64,000 nt of DNA from Streptomyces goshikiensis (GTDB lineage Bacteria > Actinomycetota > Actinomycetes > Streptomycetales > Streptomycetaceae). The notes beneath the pieces were generated by a model. It did not search any database. It was not told the origin of the DNA and saw only the letters and a list, made by a program, of their open reading frames with translations. The DNA is taken from the NCBI RefSeq assembly GCF_014650555.1, contig NZ_BMVE01000008.1, forward strand, positions 274,741 to 338,740, written 5' to 3'. Below are positions 26,659-34,758 of this stretch, one piece after another. The position numbers and the translations under genes are program-made. Numbering within the stretch: the stretch's first letter is position 1; each line of letters begins with the position of its first letter.

Positions 26659-27749
26659 GAGGCCTGCACCCGGACGTTCTCGGGCAGCGGGTCCGCGAAG
26701 TGCCAGCCCTCGCCGAGCAGTTCGTCGACCGCGGCGACGGCCCGGGCCAGCCGCGCCTCCCGGTCCCCGGCCACGACCAGGAAACGGCGCCCGGTCCGCT
26801 CCAGTTCCTCCCGGAACCGGCCGGTCATCCAGGGCCGCAGCTGGGGCCCGTCGCGCAGCCCGTCGTCCTCGAACGGCACGTCGGCGTGGTCGGTCAGCAG
26901 GTAGAGGTCCCGCAGCCTGCCGGCGGCGATCCGCTCGACCTCCGCGTTGCGGCCGTCCATGTACCGCTCGTGCCAGATCCCGGTGGCGAAGGAGTCCGTG
27001 TCGCAGAACAGCACCGGCGAGCCGAGGCGGGCCGCCCGCTCCTCGTCCGCGTCCTGGCGGCGCGCGATGACGGGGAACTCCTCCGAGGTGAAGGAGACGT
27101 CCGGCCAGGACGCCGCCGGGTCCGCCGCGCGGGCCGCCGCCAGCTTCTCCTCGCTGTACCGGCGCCCGTACTCGGCGACCCAGCCCGTCTTCGCCCAGAC
27201 CCCGCCGCGGGAGCGGTAGTGCCCGGCCAGCGCCCGCGACAGCGTCGTGGTGCCGGTGGACTCGGCGCCGAGTACGACGATCCGCCGGGTCAGGGCCGCC
27301 CGTACCGCGGGCCCCAGGAACTCCCAGGCCGCGACGGGGTCGGCGCGGACCGCCGTACCGGAGACGGGGAACAGGGTGCGCTCCCGGTCCACGAGGACCT
27401 CCTCGGCCCCGAACCGGCGGGCGAGTTCGCCGCCGTACTCCTCCGAGGTGAACACGGCGTCGACGCGGCCGGGGACCGCGCCCCGGAAGACCGCCATGTG
27501 GGCCTCCCAGACGGCCGGGTCGTACAGGTCGACGGGGATGTCGTCCACCGCGCCGACGACCTCCGCCCCGGGGTGCGCCTCGCGCATCCAGGCGACCCGG
27601 TCCGCGAGCGGCACCGACTCCACCGAGGCCGCGCACACCAGTACGGTGAGCCGCTCGCACTGGTCCTGGGCGGTCCGTACGAGGTGGTGGTGCCCGGCGT
27701 GCGGCGGGTAGAACTTGCCCAGCACCAGCCCATGCCCGAAGCGCCTCAT
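26655..27749 (-). CDS. nadR: NadR-like NMN adenylyltransferase / ribosylnicotinamide kinase
   Basis: A 364-residue bifunctional protein. The N-terminal half is a nucleotidyltransferase with GKFYPPHAGHHHLV (residues 11-24, the GxFxPxHxGH signature) and a late FPVSGTAVRADP (SGT..R motif), expected to join NMN and ATP into NAD. The C-terminal half resembles the ribosylnicotinamide kinase domain, with a P-loop region GAESTGTTTLS at residue 161 onward in which the canonical Walker A lysine is replaced by threonine, and a later CDTDSFATGIWH. The regulatory helix-turn-helix of enterobacterial NadR is absent. ATG 27749 overlaps the pnuC stop (ATGA). The missing lysine may reduce kinase activity. Confidence 0.9.
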   Translation of the reverse strand: MRRFGHGLVLGKFYPPHAGHHHLVRTAQDQCERLTVLVCAASVESVPLADRVAWMREAHPGAEVVGAVDDIPVDLYDPAVWEAHMAVFRGAVPGRVDAVFTSEEYGGELARRFGAEEVLVDRERTLFPVSGTAVRADPVAAWEFLGPAVRAALTRRIVVLGAESTGTTTLSRALAGHYRSRGGVWAKTGWVAEYGRRYSEEKLAAARAADPAASWPDVSFTSEEFPVIARRQDADEERAARLGSPVLFCDTDSFATGIWHERYMDGRNAEVERIAAGRLRDLYLLTDHADVPFEDDGLRDGPQLRPWMTGRFREELERTGRRFLVVAGDREARLARAVAAVDELLGEGWHFADPLPENVRVQAS

Positions 27750-28366
27750 GCCCTCGCCCCCACCGTCTGCGCACCACCGGTACGGGTCCCCGGCGCGGGC
27801 AGCGCGCGCCGCCAGCCGAGCAGTCCGACGACGCAGAGCGCGAGGAAGCCGACGTACAGGGCGGAGGTCAGGTAGAGCCCCTTGTAGGCGTAGAGCGGGA
27901 CGTAGACGAGGTCGGCGGCGATCCACAGCCACCAGGACTCGACGAGCTTGCGGCACTGTCCGTAGGTGGCGGCCAGCGAGAGCCCGGTGGTCAGGGCGTC
28001 CCAGAACGGGACGCTGGAATCGGTGGCCGCGTCCAGCAGGAGGGTCAGGCCGAGCACCCCCACCGCCCCCGCCGCGGCGAGCGCGGCCCATTCGGTGCGC
28101 GTGGTGCGGCGCACCGGCAGGGCCTCGGTGCTTCCCGGTCCACCCCCGTGGGTCCAGGACCACCAGCCGTACGCGGCGAGGGCGATGAAGACGATCTGGA
28201 GTCCGGCGTCGGCGTACAGGCCGGACTGGGCGAAGAGCACGATGAAGAAGACGTTGTTGGCGATGCCGATCGGCCAGTTGGCGACGTGCTGCCGGGCGAC
28301 CAGCCATACGCACAGGGCGCCGGTGGCGAAGCCGAGCACCTCGGTCCAGCTCATGGTCCAGCTCAT
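27746..28366 (-). CDS. pnuC: Nicotinamide riboside transporter PnuC
   Basis: A 206-residue membrane protein with about seven hydrophobic segments and the PnuC signatures: NWPIGIANNVFFIVLFAQSGLYADAGLQ and a C-terminal WWLWIAADLVYVPLYAYKGLYLTSALY. It passively imports nicotinamide riboside, trapped inside by NadR phosphorylation, which fits the directly overlapping nadR. ATG 28366 is chosen because GGGAGGGG precedes it at good spacing; the longer open frame would run through the palindromic operator. It is the first gene of a four-gene operon whose members all overlap by four bases. Confidence 0.93.
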   Translation of the reverse strand: MSWTMSWTEVLGFATGALCVWLVARQHVANWPIGIANNVFFIVLFAQSGLYADAGLQIVFIALAAYGWWSWTHGGGPGSTEALPVRRTTRTEWAALAAAGAVGVLGLTLLLDAATDSSVPFWDALTTGLSLAATYGQCRKLVESWWLWIAADLVYVPLYAYKGLYLTSALYVGFLALCVVGLLGWRRALPAPGTRTGGAQTVGARA

Positions 28367-28391
28367 GCCGGGCCCCTCCCTCATCCCTTTA

Positions 28392-28408
28392 ATAGTCACC
28401 CTGACTAT
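28392..28408 (-). promoter_or_regulatory. Palindromic operator upstream of pnuC, probable NrtR site
   Basis: A perfect 7+3+7 palindrome, ATAGTCA-CCC-TGACTAT on the plus strand, ends 26 bases upstream of the pnuC ATG. The flanks extend the symmetry (TTTA before, AAA after). TAGTCA-N3-TGACTA-like sites are the general form of NrtR operators as I remember them; the co-encoded NrtR makes this the natural regulator. The site would overlap the -10 or transcription start. Confidence 0.7.
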
Positions 28409-28435
28409 AAACAGTGATCGGGGTCCGGACAAGCG

Positions 28436-28470
28436 AAAAAACCCGCGGTGCCCGAAGGCACCGCGGGTTT
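28436..28470 (-). terminator. Rho-independent terminator of the rluB operon
   Basis: Stem AAACCCGCGGTGCC / GGCACCGCGGGTTT with a CGAA loop, followed on the minus strand by a T-run, 41 bases beyond the rluB stop. It separates the operon from the divergent regulatory region of pnuC. Confidence 0.85.
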
Positions 28471-28510
28471 CTCGTGGCGGCCGGACGCTCTCGCGCCGGC
28501 GGCCGGACGA

Positions 28511-29971
28511 CTACAGGCCGACCTCGCGCATGAGCATGCCGACCTCGGTGTTGGTCAGGCGGCGCAGCCAGCCCGACTTCTGGTCGCCCAGCTCGATCGG
28601 ACCGAAGGAGGTCCGGACGAGCTTCTCGACCGGGAAGCCGGCCTCCGCCATCATGCGGCGGACGATGTGCTTGCGGCCCTCGTGGAGGGTCACCTCGACC
28701 AGGTAGTTCTTGCCGACCTGGTCGACGACGCGGAAGTGGTCGGCGCGGGCGTAGCCGTCCTCCAGCTCGATGCCGTCCTTGAGGCGCTTGCCGATCTCGC
28801 GGGGCAGCGGGCCGGTGATGGCCGCGACGTACGTCTTCTTCACGCCGTACTTGGGGTGCGTGAGGCGGTGGGCCAGCTCACCGTGGTTGGTGAGCAGGAT
28901 GATGCCCTCGGTCTCGGTGTCGAGCCGGCCGACGTGGAAGAGACGCGTCTCACGGTTGGTGACGTAGTCGCCGAGGCACTGGCGGCCGTCGGGGTCCTCC
29001 ATCGTGGAGACGACACCGGCCGGCTTGTTCAGCGCGAAGAACAGGTACGACTGGGTGGCGACGGTCAGGCCGTCCACCTTGATCTCGTCCTTCGGCTGGA
29101 CGCGCTTGCCCTGCTCCAGCACGATCTCGCCGTTGACCTCGACACGGGCCTGCTCGATGAGCTCCTCGCACGCGCGGCGCGAGCCCATGCCGGCACGGGC
29201 GAGCACCTTCTGCAGGCGCTCTCCCTCCTCCTCGGCGCCCGGGAAGGTCTTCGGGGTCTTGATCACGGGCTTGTCGGCGTATCGGTCGCGCACGCGCTCC
29301 TCGATCCGCGCGTCCAGCTCGCGCGGCCGGGACTGGCCGCTGCGGCTGCCGGGACCGCGGCGCGGGCCGCCGGCCCCGCCGATGCCGGGGGTCTTGGAGG
29401 TCTTGGGGCCGCCCTTGGCACCGCCGCGCGCCGCGTCACCGCGGGCACCGCCGCGGTTGCCGTCGGCCGCGCCGCGGGCACCGCCGCCGCCGGCCTTGGC
29501 GCCGCCGCGGCCGTTGCGCTCGCCCTCGGGGCCGACGTCGTAGCGACGCTCCTCGGGGCGGGGGTTGCGGATGCGGGGAGCGGGCTCGCGGTCGCGGTCG
29601 GAGCCGCCACCCTGGTAACCGCCGCCCTGGTAACCGCCACCGCTGCCGCCCTGGTAGCCGCCGGAGCTGCCGCCGCGCGAGCCGCCGCCCTGGTAACCGC
29701 CGGAGCCGCTGCCGCGGGAGGAGCTGCCGCCCTGGTAGCCGCCGGAGCTGCCACCACGCGAGGAGCTGCCGCCGCGGGAGCCGCCGCCCTGGTAGCCGCC
29801 GGAGCTGCCGCCGCGGGAGCCGCCTCCCGAGCCGCTGCCGCCGCCGGAGCCGCCACCGCGGTAGCCGCCCCCGCCGCCGCTGGAGCTGCCGCCGCGGGCG
29901 TTACCACGCCCGCCGCCGCCACCGCCGCCGCTGTTCCTGTTGCCACCGTTGCCGTTGCCGCTGCTTCGCAT
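28511..29971 (-). CDS. rluB: 23S rRNA pseudouridine synthase (RluB/RsuA family) with Gly-rich N-terminal extension
   Basis: A 486-residue protein. The last 260 residues form a standard S4-plus-pseudouridine-synthase unit: S4 domain with RLQKVLARAGMGSRRACEELI, the catalytic motif FHVGRLDTETEGIILLTN with the nucleophilic Asp, and KKTYVAAITGPL further on. The first about 200 residues are almost entirely Gly, Ser, Tyr, Gln and Arg (repeated GGSSGGYQGG and GGGYRGG), then basic Arg/Gly/Lys linkers. Most family members lack so long an extension. The start is the ATG at 29971, which shares one base with the scpB stop (TGATG). It acts on large-subunit rRNA; the low-complexity part may bind RNA non-specifically. 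Confidence 0.92.
   Translation of the reverse strand: MRSSGNGNGGNRNSGGGGGGGRGNARGGSSSGGGGGYRGGGSGGGSGSGGGSRGGSSGGYQGGGSRGGSSSRGGSSGGYQGGSSSRGSGSGGYQGGGSRGGSSGGYQGGSGGGYQGGGYQGGGSDRDREPAPRIRNPRPEERRYDVGPEGERNGRGGAKAGGGGARGAADGNRGGARGDAARGGAKGGPKTSKTPGIGGAGGPRRGPGSRSGQSRPRELDARIEERVRDRYADKPVIKTPKTFPGAEEEGERLQKVLARAGMGSRRACEELIEQARVEVNGEIVLEQGKRVQPKDEIKVDGLTVATQSYLFFALNKPAGVVSTMEDPDGRQCLGDYVTNRETRLFHVGRLDTETEGIILLTNHGELAHRLTHPKYGVKKTYVAAITGPLPREIGKRLKDGIELEDGYARADHFRVVDQVGKNYLVEVTLHEGRKHIVRRMMAEAGFPVEKLVRTSFGPIELGDQKSGWLRRLTNTEVGMLMREVGL
29560..29970 (-). repeat. Gly/Ser/Tyr/Gln codon repeats within rluB
   Basis: About 400 bases coding for irregular repeats of GGYQGG and SSRGGSSGG type. The nucleotide repetition (CCGCCCTGGTAACCGCC-like words) makes slippage and length variation likely. 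Confidence 0.7.
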
Positions 29972-30591
29972 CAAAGTTCCGTCGTCTTGTCGTCTTCATC
30001 GGTATCCGGAGAGTCCGGATCGAACGACGGAACACCCTCTTGCGTCTCGGCTTCGATCGCGTCCGCCTCGGGGAGGAAGGGCGCGAGCTCCGGGAGCTCG
30101 TCCAGGCCGCGCAGGCCCATCCGCTCCAGAAAGTAGTTCGTCGTCCTGTACAGGATCGCACCTGTTTCAGGTTCCGTCCCCGCCTCGGCCACCAGACCCC
30201 GCTGCAGGAGGGTCCGCATGACCCCGTCGCAGTTGACTCCGCGCACCGCCGAGACCCTCGACCGGCTGACCGGCTGGCGGTACGCGACGACCGCCAGCGT
30301 CTCCAGCGCGGCCTGCGTCAGACGGGCCTGCTGCCCGTCCAGTACGAAGGCCTCCACGGCCGACGCGTAGGCGGCGCGGCTGTAGAACCGCCAGCCCCCG
30401 GCGACCAGCCGCAGCTCGAACCCGCGGCCTTGGACGGCGTAGTCGTCGGCGAGCTCGCGCAGCGCGCCCGCGACCTCCCTCGGGGTCCGCTCCAGCACCT
30501 TGGCCAGGTGTTCCTCGGTCGCGGGCTCGTCCACGACCATGAGGACGGCCTCCAGGGCCGGCTTCAGCGCCAGCTCGGACACGTCGCTCAT
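29971..30591 (-). CDS. scpB: Segregation and condensation protein B (ScpB)
   Basis: A 206-residue subunit of the SMC-ScpA-ScpB condensin complex. Two tandem winged-helix domains are visible: the first includes ALEAVLMVVDEPATEEHLAKVLE, the second LTQAALETLAVVAYRQPVSRSRVSAVRGVNCDGVMRTLLQRGLV, the most conserved ScpB segment. The C-terminal 45 residues are acidic and probably unstructured. The start codon ATG overlaps the end of scpA by four bases (ATGA), and its stop overlaps the rluB start, so scpA-scpB-rluB form one transcription unit. Confidence 0.96.
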   Translation of the reverse strand: MSDVSELALKPALEAVLMVVDEPATEEHLAKVLERTPREVAGALRELADDYAVQGRGFELRLVAGGWRFYSRAAYASAVEAFVLDGQQARLTQAALETLAVVAYRQPVSRSRVSAVRGVNCDGVMRTLLQRGLVAEAGTEPETGAILYRTTNYFLERMGLRGLDELPELAPFLPEADAIEAETQEGVPSFDPDSPDTDEDDKTTEL

Positions 30592-31961
30592 TCCTTGACC
30601 TCCACGATCCGATCGAACTCGTCGCTCACGCCCGGCGGCCCTCCCGCGTCCCCGTCCCCGTCCCCGCCGCTCCAGCGCACCGTGAGCGTCCTCAGAGCCT
30701 CTTCCTGGTCCAGGACGACGGCCTTCTCCCGGTAGAGCTCCAGAAGGGCCAGGAAGCGCGCGACGACGGTCAGGGTGTCGGGGGCGTCCTCGGTGAGTTC
30801 CTGGAAGGTCGCCTCCCCCCGGGCCCTGAGCAGGGCGACGACGAACCCGGCCTGTTCGCGCACGCTGACGAGGGGGGCGTGGATGTGGTCCACGTAGACC
30901 TGCGGTTTCGCCTTGGGCTGCATCGCCCGGACGGCGAGCCGGGCGAAGCCCTCGGCGCCGATGCTGATGACGACGTCGGGCAGCAGCCCGGCGAGGTGCG
31001 GCTCCAGCCCGACGGTGCGGGGGTAGCGGCGGGACTCGTCCTCGGCGCGGCCCTGGAAGATCTCGGCGACCCGCTTGTACGCCTTGTACTGGAGCAGCCG
31101 CGCGAAGAGCAGGTCCCGGGCCTCCAGCAGCGCGAGGTCGGCCTCGTCCTCGACCTCGGCGACGGGCAGCAGCCGCGCGGCCTTCAGATCGAGCAGGGTG
31201 GCGGCGACCACGAGGAACTCGGTGGTCTGGTCGAGATCCCAGTCGGGGCCCATGGCCCGGATGTACGCCATGAACTCGTCGGTCACCTTCGACAGCGCGA
31301 CCTCGGTGACGTCGAGCTTGTGCCGCGAGATCAGCTGCAGCAGCAGATCGAACGGCCCCTCGAAGTTGTCCAGCCGCAGCGTAAACCCACCCCGCCCCCG
31401 CGACCCCGCCTCCCCGTGCCCCGCCGCGGCCACACCCCCCGCCGACACCCCCGAGACCCCATCCGAGCCCCCGCCCACGGGCCCCGGTCCGGCAGCCCCC
31501 GAGGCCACATCCGAGCCTCCATCCACAGGCCCCGGTGCGACAGCCGACGCGGGCGTCCCCTCCGGCCCAGGTGCCCGCCCCGGCGCCCGCAGAGCCTCGT
31601 CCGAACCCCCGCCCACGGGCTCCGGTGCGGCATCCCCCGGCCCTGGTGCCGCCCCAGGCGCCCGCAGGGCCAGGTCCGAGACCCCGTCCACGGGCCTCGG
31701 TGCGGCATCTCCCGGTCCGGTAACAGTGGCGCGCTCCGGCGCACCGGCCGCGCCGGCGGGCGCCGGTGCGGGTGCGGCGGCAGCCGCGTCCGCCTCCGCG
31801 TCGGGGGCGGGAGGGGGGCCGGGGGTCTCCCCCCGGTTTCGGGAAAGGGCGGGATCGGGGAGAGCCTCCTGCTCGGCCGCACCTTGGGGGGCGGCCGCAC
31901 CCGGGCCTCGGCCCAGCGGGCGGCGGCGGTTCGGGCGGCCGGGTTCGGCGGAAGTGGGCAT
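30588..31961 (-). CDS. scpA: Segregation and condensation protein A (ScpA) with Pro/Ala repeat extension
   Basis: A protein of up to 457 residues. The kleisin core is the last 265 residues: FTLRLDNFEGPFDLLLQLISRHKLDVTEVALSKVTDEF at its start, DLDQTTEFLVVAATLLDLKAARLLP, and the C-terminal winged helix FQELTEDAPDTLTVVARFLALLELYREKAV. It bridges the SMC heads with ScpB. Before the core lies about 190 residues of low-complexity Pro/Gly/Ala/Asp sequence with 25-residue repeats. The start is uncertain: ATG 31961 has only a weak GGA upstream, and the frame stays open further, though the added residues are Arg/Cys-rich and implausible. A later start inside the repeats cannot be excluded. Confidence 0.9.
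   Translation of the reverse strand: MPTSAEPGRPNRRRPLGRGPGAAAPQGAAEQEALPDPALSRNRGETPGPPPAPDAEADAAAAAPAPAPAGAAGAPERATVTGPGDAAPRPVDGVSDLALRAPGAAPGPGDAAPEPVGGGSDEALRAPGRAPGPEGTPASAVAPGPVDGGSDVASGAAGPGPVGGGSDGVSGVSAGGVAAAGHGEAGSRGRGGFTLRLDNFEGPFDLLLQLISRHKLDVTEVALSKVTDEFMAYIRAMGPDWDLDQTTEFLVVAATLLDLKAARLLPVAEVEDEADLALLEARDLLFARLLQYKAYKRVAEIFQGRAEDESRRYPRTVGLEPHLAGLLPDVVISIGAEGFARLAVRAMQPKAKPQVYVDHIHAPLVSVREQAGFVVALLRARGEATFQELTEDAPDTLTVVARFLALLELYREKAVVLDQEEALRTLTVRWSGGDGDGDAGGPPGVSDEFDRIVEVKE
31585..31734 (-). repeat. Two tandem 75-base repeats in the scpA 5' region
   Basis: Units at 31585-31659 and 31660-31734 are close copies beginning GCCCGCAG, encoding a 25-residue PGxGDAAPxPVxGxSDxALRA-type repeat. 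More diverged copies continue to about 31440. Confidence 0.7.
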
Positions 31962-33151
31962 CGCGATCCAGGGTGGTGCGGAAGGGGCGTCCGGTCGGCC
32001 GGCCACGACTCGCGTCCGGACGGGGCGGCCAGGGGCAGTCCCCGCCGCCACGAGCACCCTAAAGCCCGGCCCGCCCGCACACCCGCATCGCCCGGCGGAA
32101 ACCCGCACCCGGCACGAGACCCGCACGCCCGAACCCGGACAAGGCGGCGGTGCAGCGCCCCAGAGCCGTGACCGGCACAGCCGCCGGAAGGGATCGGCAG
32201 AGCATGCCGAGCACGCCCCCAAGGGGCGGCGGGGCGCAGAAGTGGCTGAGCCGGCACAGGCGGGCCTGCGGCAGCCGGGACGACCACGGGTCGAGGACCG
32301 TGCCCTCAAGGCCCCCACGGGGCGGACACAGCCCCGTGGCGCCTGCAAGCGGCAGAGCCCAGGACCCCTAAGCCGGACCCGGACGCGGCCCAAGGGCCTG
32401 AGCAGAAACCGAACGCGAGCCGGGGTCCTGAGCCGGGACCGGACGCAGGGCGGGCCAGAACCTGAGCCGGACCGGGATCCTGAGCCAACCGGCCGCGGGC
32501 CGGGGCCACGCCGAGACCGGGGGGCGGACCGGGGGGCCTGAGCAGGAACCGGACGCTGGCAGTGAGCCGGGGACCGGACGCTCGCCGGGGGCCCTGAACC
32601 CAGAACCAGGCGCGGGCCGGGATCCTGAGCCGGAACCGGGCCGGGGGCCGAAGCCGAGACCGGGCGCCAGCCGGGGGCCGGAACCGGACTCGGGCAGTGA
32701 GCGGGGACCGGACGCGGGCCGGGGCAGTAAAGCCAGAACCGGGCGCGAACGGGGGCTCTGAACCGGGCACGGACCGGGATCCATCCCTGAACCGGAACCG
32801 GAACCGGGCACGGGCCGTGGCCCGGATCCGAGACCGGACGCTGGCCGGGCGCCAGCCGGGCGTCTGGAGCCGAGACCGGGCACGGGCCGGGAGGCAGAGC
32901 CGGGCGGGCCGGGACCGGGCACGAGCTGGGGACCCGGAGCCGGGACCGGGCACGGGCCGGGGGCCTGAGACGGGCGCCAGCCGGGGGCCTGAGGCAGAAC
33001 CGGGCGCGGGTCGGGTGTCCCGAGCCGGGGCCGGGCCGGGGCCCTGAGCCGGGACCGGACGCGCGTCGGGGGCCAGAACCGGGTGGGCCGGGGGCCTGGG
33101 CCGGGTGTCCCGGGTCGGGGGCGGCGGTCGGGTGCCGGGGGCGGGCGGGGG
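31962..33151. other. 1.2-kb non-coding-like gap between scpA and the RHH gene
   Basis: No frame on either strand shows a credible protein despite long open frames. The part next to scpA (31962-32360) contains a hairpin CCACGGGGC/GCCCCGTGG at 32315-32339 and presumably the scpA promoter. The rest (32370-33130) is an array of degenerate GC-rich repeats described separately. Confidence 0.7.
32370..33130. repeat. Degenerate GC-rich tandem-repeat tract
   Basis: About two dozen imperfect copies of a 24-36-base unit, roughly CCTGAGCCGGGACCGGACGC followed by GGGCCGGGG. Unit length varies and is often not a multiple of three, so no reading frame is preserved across the tract. There are no uniform spacers, ruling out a CRISPR array. 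Confidence 0.8.
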
Positions 33152-33601
33152 TTAGCGGCCGCGGAGGCGGCGGACCAGGATGCTCGCGTCGCCGCGGGAC
33201 TCCAGGTCGGCCAGGACGACCGCCACCGCCTCGCGCACGATGCGGCCCCGGTCGACCGCCAGCCCGTGCTCCCCGCGCAGCACCAGCCGCGCGTGTTCCA
33301 GGTCCATGAGCTCCTCGGCGGAGACGTAGACCGTGATCTTCTCGTCGTGCCGTTCACGCCCGCTCGGCCGCCGGTTCGCGCCCCGGCCCTGCCCGCCGCC
33401 GTTGCCCCGCCGGGACTCCGGGCTGACAGAACCTTCCTGCGGGCGTCGCGGTGAGCCCACCGCCGGCTCCGCCTGCCCCGCCGCCTGCCCCGGTCCCGGC
33501 CCCTGCTCGCCGGCCGCCGGTTCGTCCCGCCTCGGCGAGGACGACTGGAGTGCCATCCCCCCGGTCGTACGGAACAGTTCGTCGGCCCCGGGCAGACTCA
33601 C
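33152..33601 (-). CDS. Small ribbon-helix-helix-like DNA-binding protein, partner of parA
   Basis: A 149-residue protein. The first 85 residues are Pro/Gly/Arg/Gln-rich and basic; the last 63 fold like a ribbon-helix-helix protein, with a short strand (EKITVYVSAEELMDLEHARLVL) and a helix pair (VDRGRIVREAVAVVLADLESRG). RHH or ParB-like proteins commonly act as centromere-binding partners of ParA ATPases, and the GTG at 33601 overlaps the parA stop as GTGA, so co-expression is nearly certain. An earlier GTG at 33613 would also work. Function as a ParA partner or repressor is inference. Confidence 0.7.
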   Translation of the reverse strand: MSLPGADELFRTTGGMALQSSSPRRDEPAAGEQGPGPGQAAGQAEPAVGSPRRPQEGSVSPESRRGNGGGQGRGANRRPSGRERHDEKITVYVSAEELMDLEHARLVLRGEHGLAVDRGRIVREAVAVVLADLESRGDASILVRRLRGR

Positions 33602-34758
33602 TCGGCGGGACACCGCGCGAGCACCTCCCTGGCCAGCTGGCGATAGGCGGCGGCACCGACCGAGTTGGACGCGTACGTGGTGATCGGCTCACCGGCGACC
33701 GTGGTCTCCGGGAAGCGCACCGTACGGCCGATGACCGTGTGGTAGACGTGGTCGTCGAAGGCCTCGACGACGCGCGCCAGCACCTCACGGCTGTGCACCG
33801 TACGGGAGTCGTACATCGTGGCGAGGATGCCGTCGAGTTCCAGCTCGGGGTTGAGCCGCTCCTGCACCTTCTCGATCGTCTCGGTGAGCAGCGCCACACC
33901 GCGCAGCGCGAAGAACTCGCACTCCAGCGGGACGATGACCTTGTGAGCCGCCGTCAGGGCGTTCACGGTCAGCAGACCGAGCGAGGGCTGACAGTCGATC
34001 ACGATGTAGTCGTAGTCGGCCATCAGGGGCTTCAGGGCCCGCTGGAGCGTCGACTCGCGCGCGACCTCACTGACCAGCTGCACTTCGGCGGCGGACAGGT
34101 CGATGTTGCTCGGCAGCAGGTCCATGTTCGGAACGGCCGTCTTGAGCAGCACCTCGTCGGCCGACATGCCCCGCTCCATGAGCAGGTTGTAGACCGTCAG
34201 GTCGAGTTCCATCGGGTTGACCCCGAGGCCCACGGACAGCGCGCCCTGTGGGTCGAAGTCGACGAGCAGCACGCGCCGCCCGTACTCGGCGAGTGCGGCG
34301 CCCAGGTTGATGGTCGACGTGGTCTTTCCCACGCCGCCCTTCTGGTTGCACATCGCGATGATCTTCGCCGGACCGTGGTCGGTCAGCGGACCCGGGATCG
34401 GGAAGTACGGCAGCGGCCGTCCGGTCGGGCCGATCCGCTCACGGCGCTGGCGGGCAGCGTCGGGGGCGAGGGTGGCCGCGTACTCGGGGTCGGGCTCGTA
34501 CTCCGCGTCCGGGTCGTAGAAGTGCCCTTCGGGCACGTTTTCGTAGTCGGCGAAACCCACGGGCTTTTCGCCGCTCAGGTCGCCGGCCCTGGAGTTCACG
34601 TCTAGGCCGTCCATGCTCTTTTGGGGCGTCGTCATGTGCTGGTGGTTTGCGAAGGTGCGTACTGCGACGGAGCCGACAGCTTCGAGCCCGGCTGGGCTCT
34701 GGCCCCGCTCAGGCGTCCCTGCTCGACCACCTCCAGGAGTAAATGTCGACTCATTCAC
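33598..34758 (-). CDS. ParA-family ATPase (PldP-like) next to scpAB
   Basis: A 386-residue ParA/Soj-type ATPase. A poorly conserved, acidic 130-residue N-terminal extension precedes the ATPase core, which has CNQKGGVGKTTSTINLG (deviant Walker A with lysines 140 and 145), DFDPQGALSVGLGV, and DYDYIVIDCQPSLG as Walker B. It is not the oriC-linked parAB pair: it sits upstream of scpA-scpB, as does the DivIVA-associated PldP of Corynebacterium glutamicum and Rv1708. GTG 34758 is chosen because GAGGAGGT lies ten bases upstream. Likely role: positioning of division or chromosome-organising machinery. Confidence 0.88.
   Translation of the reverse strand: MNESTFTPGGGRAGTPERGQSPAGLEAVGSVAVRTFANHQHMTTPQKSMDGLDVNSRAGDLSGEKPVGFADYENVPEGHFYDPDAEYEPDPEYAATLAPDAARQRRERIGPTGRPLPYFPIPGPLTDHGPAKIIAMCNQKGGVGKTTSTINLGAALAEYGRRVLLVDFDPQGALSVGLGVNPMELDLTVYNLLMERGMSADEVLLKTAVPNMDLLPSNIDLSAAEVQLVSEVARESTLQRALKPLMADYDYIVIDCQPSLGLLTVNALTAAHKVIVPLECEFFALRGVALLTETIEKVQERLNPELELDGILATMYDSRTVHSREVLARVVEAFDDHVYHTVIGRTVRFPETTVAGEPITTYASNSVGAAAYRQLAREVLARCPAE

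Noticed and set aside
32370..33130. Open frames through the repeat tract (plus and minus strands) as a possible gene
   Set aside because: Unit lengths are not a multiple of three, no Shine-Dalgarno or conserved domain is present, and codon position bias is absent.
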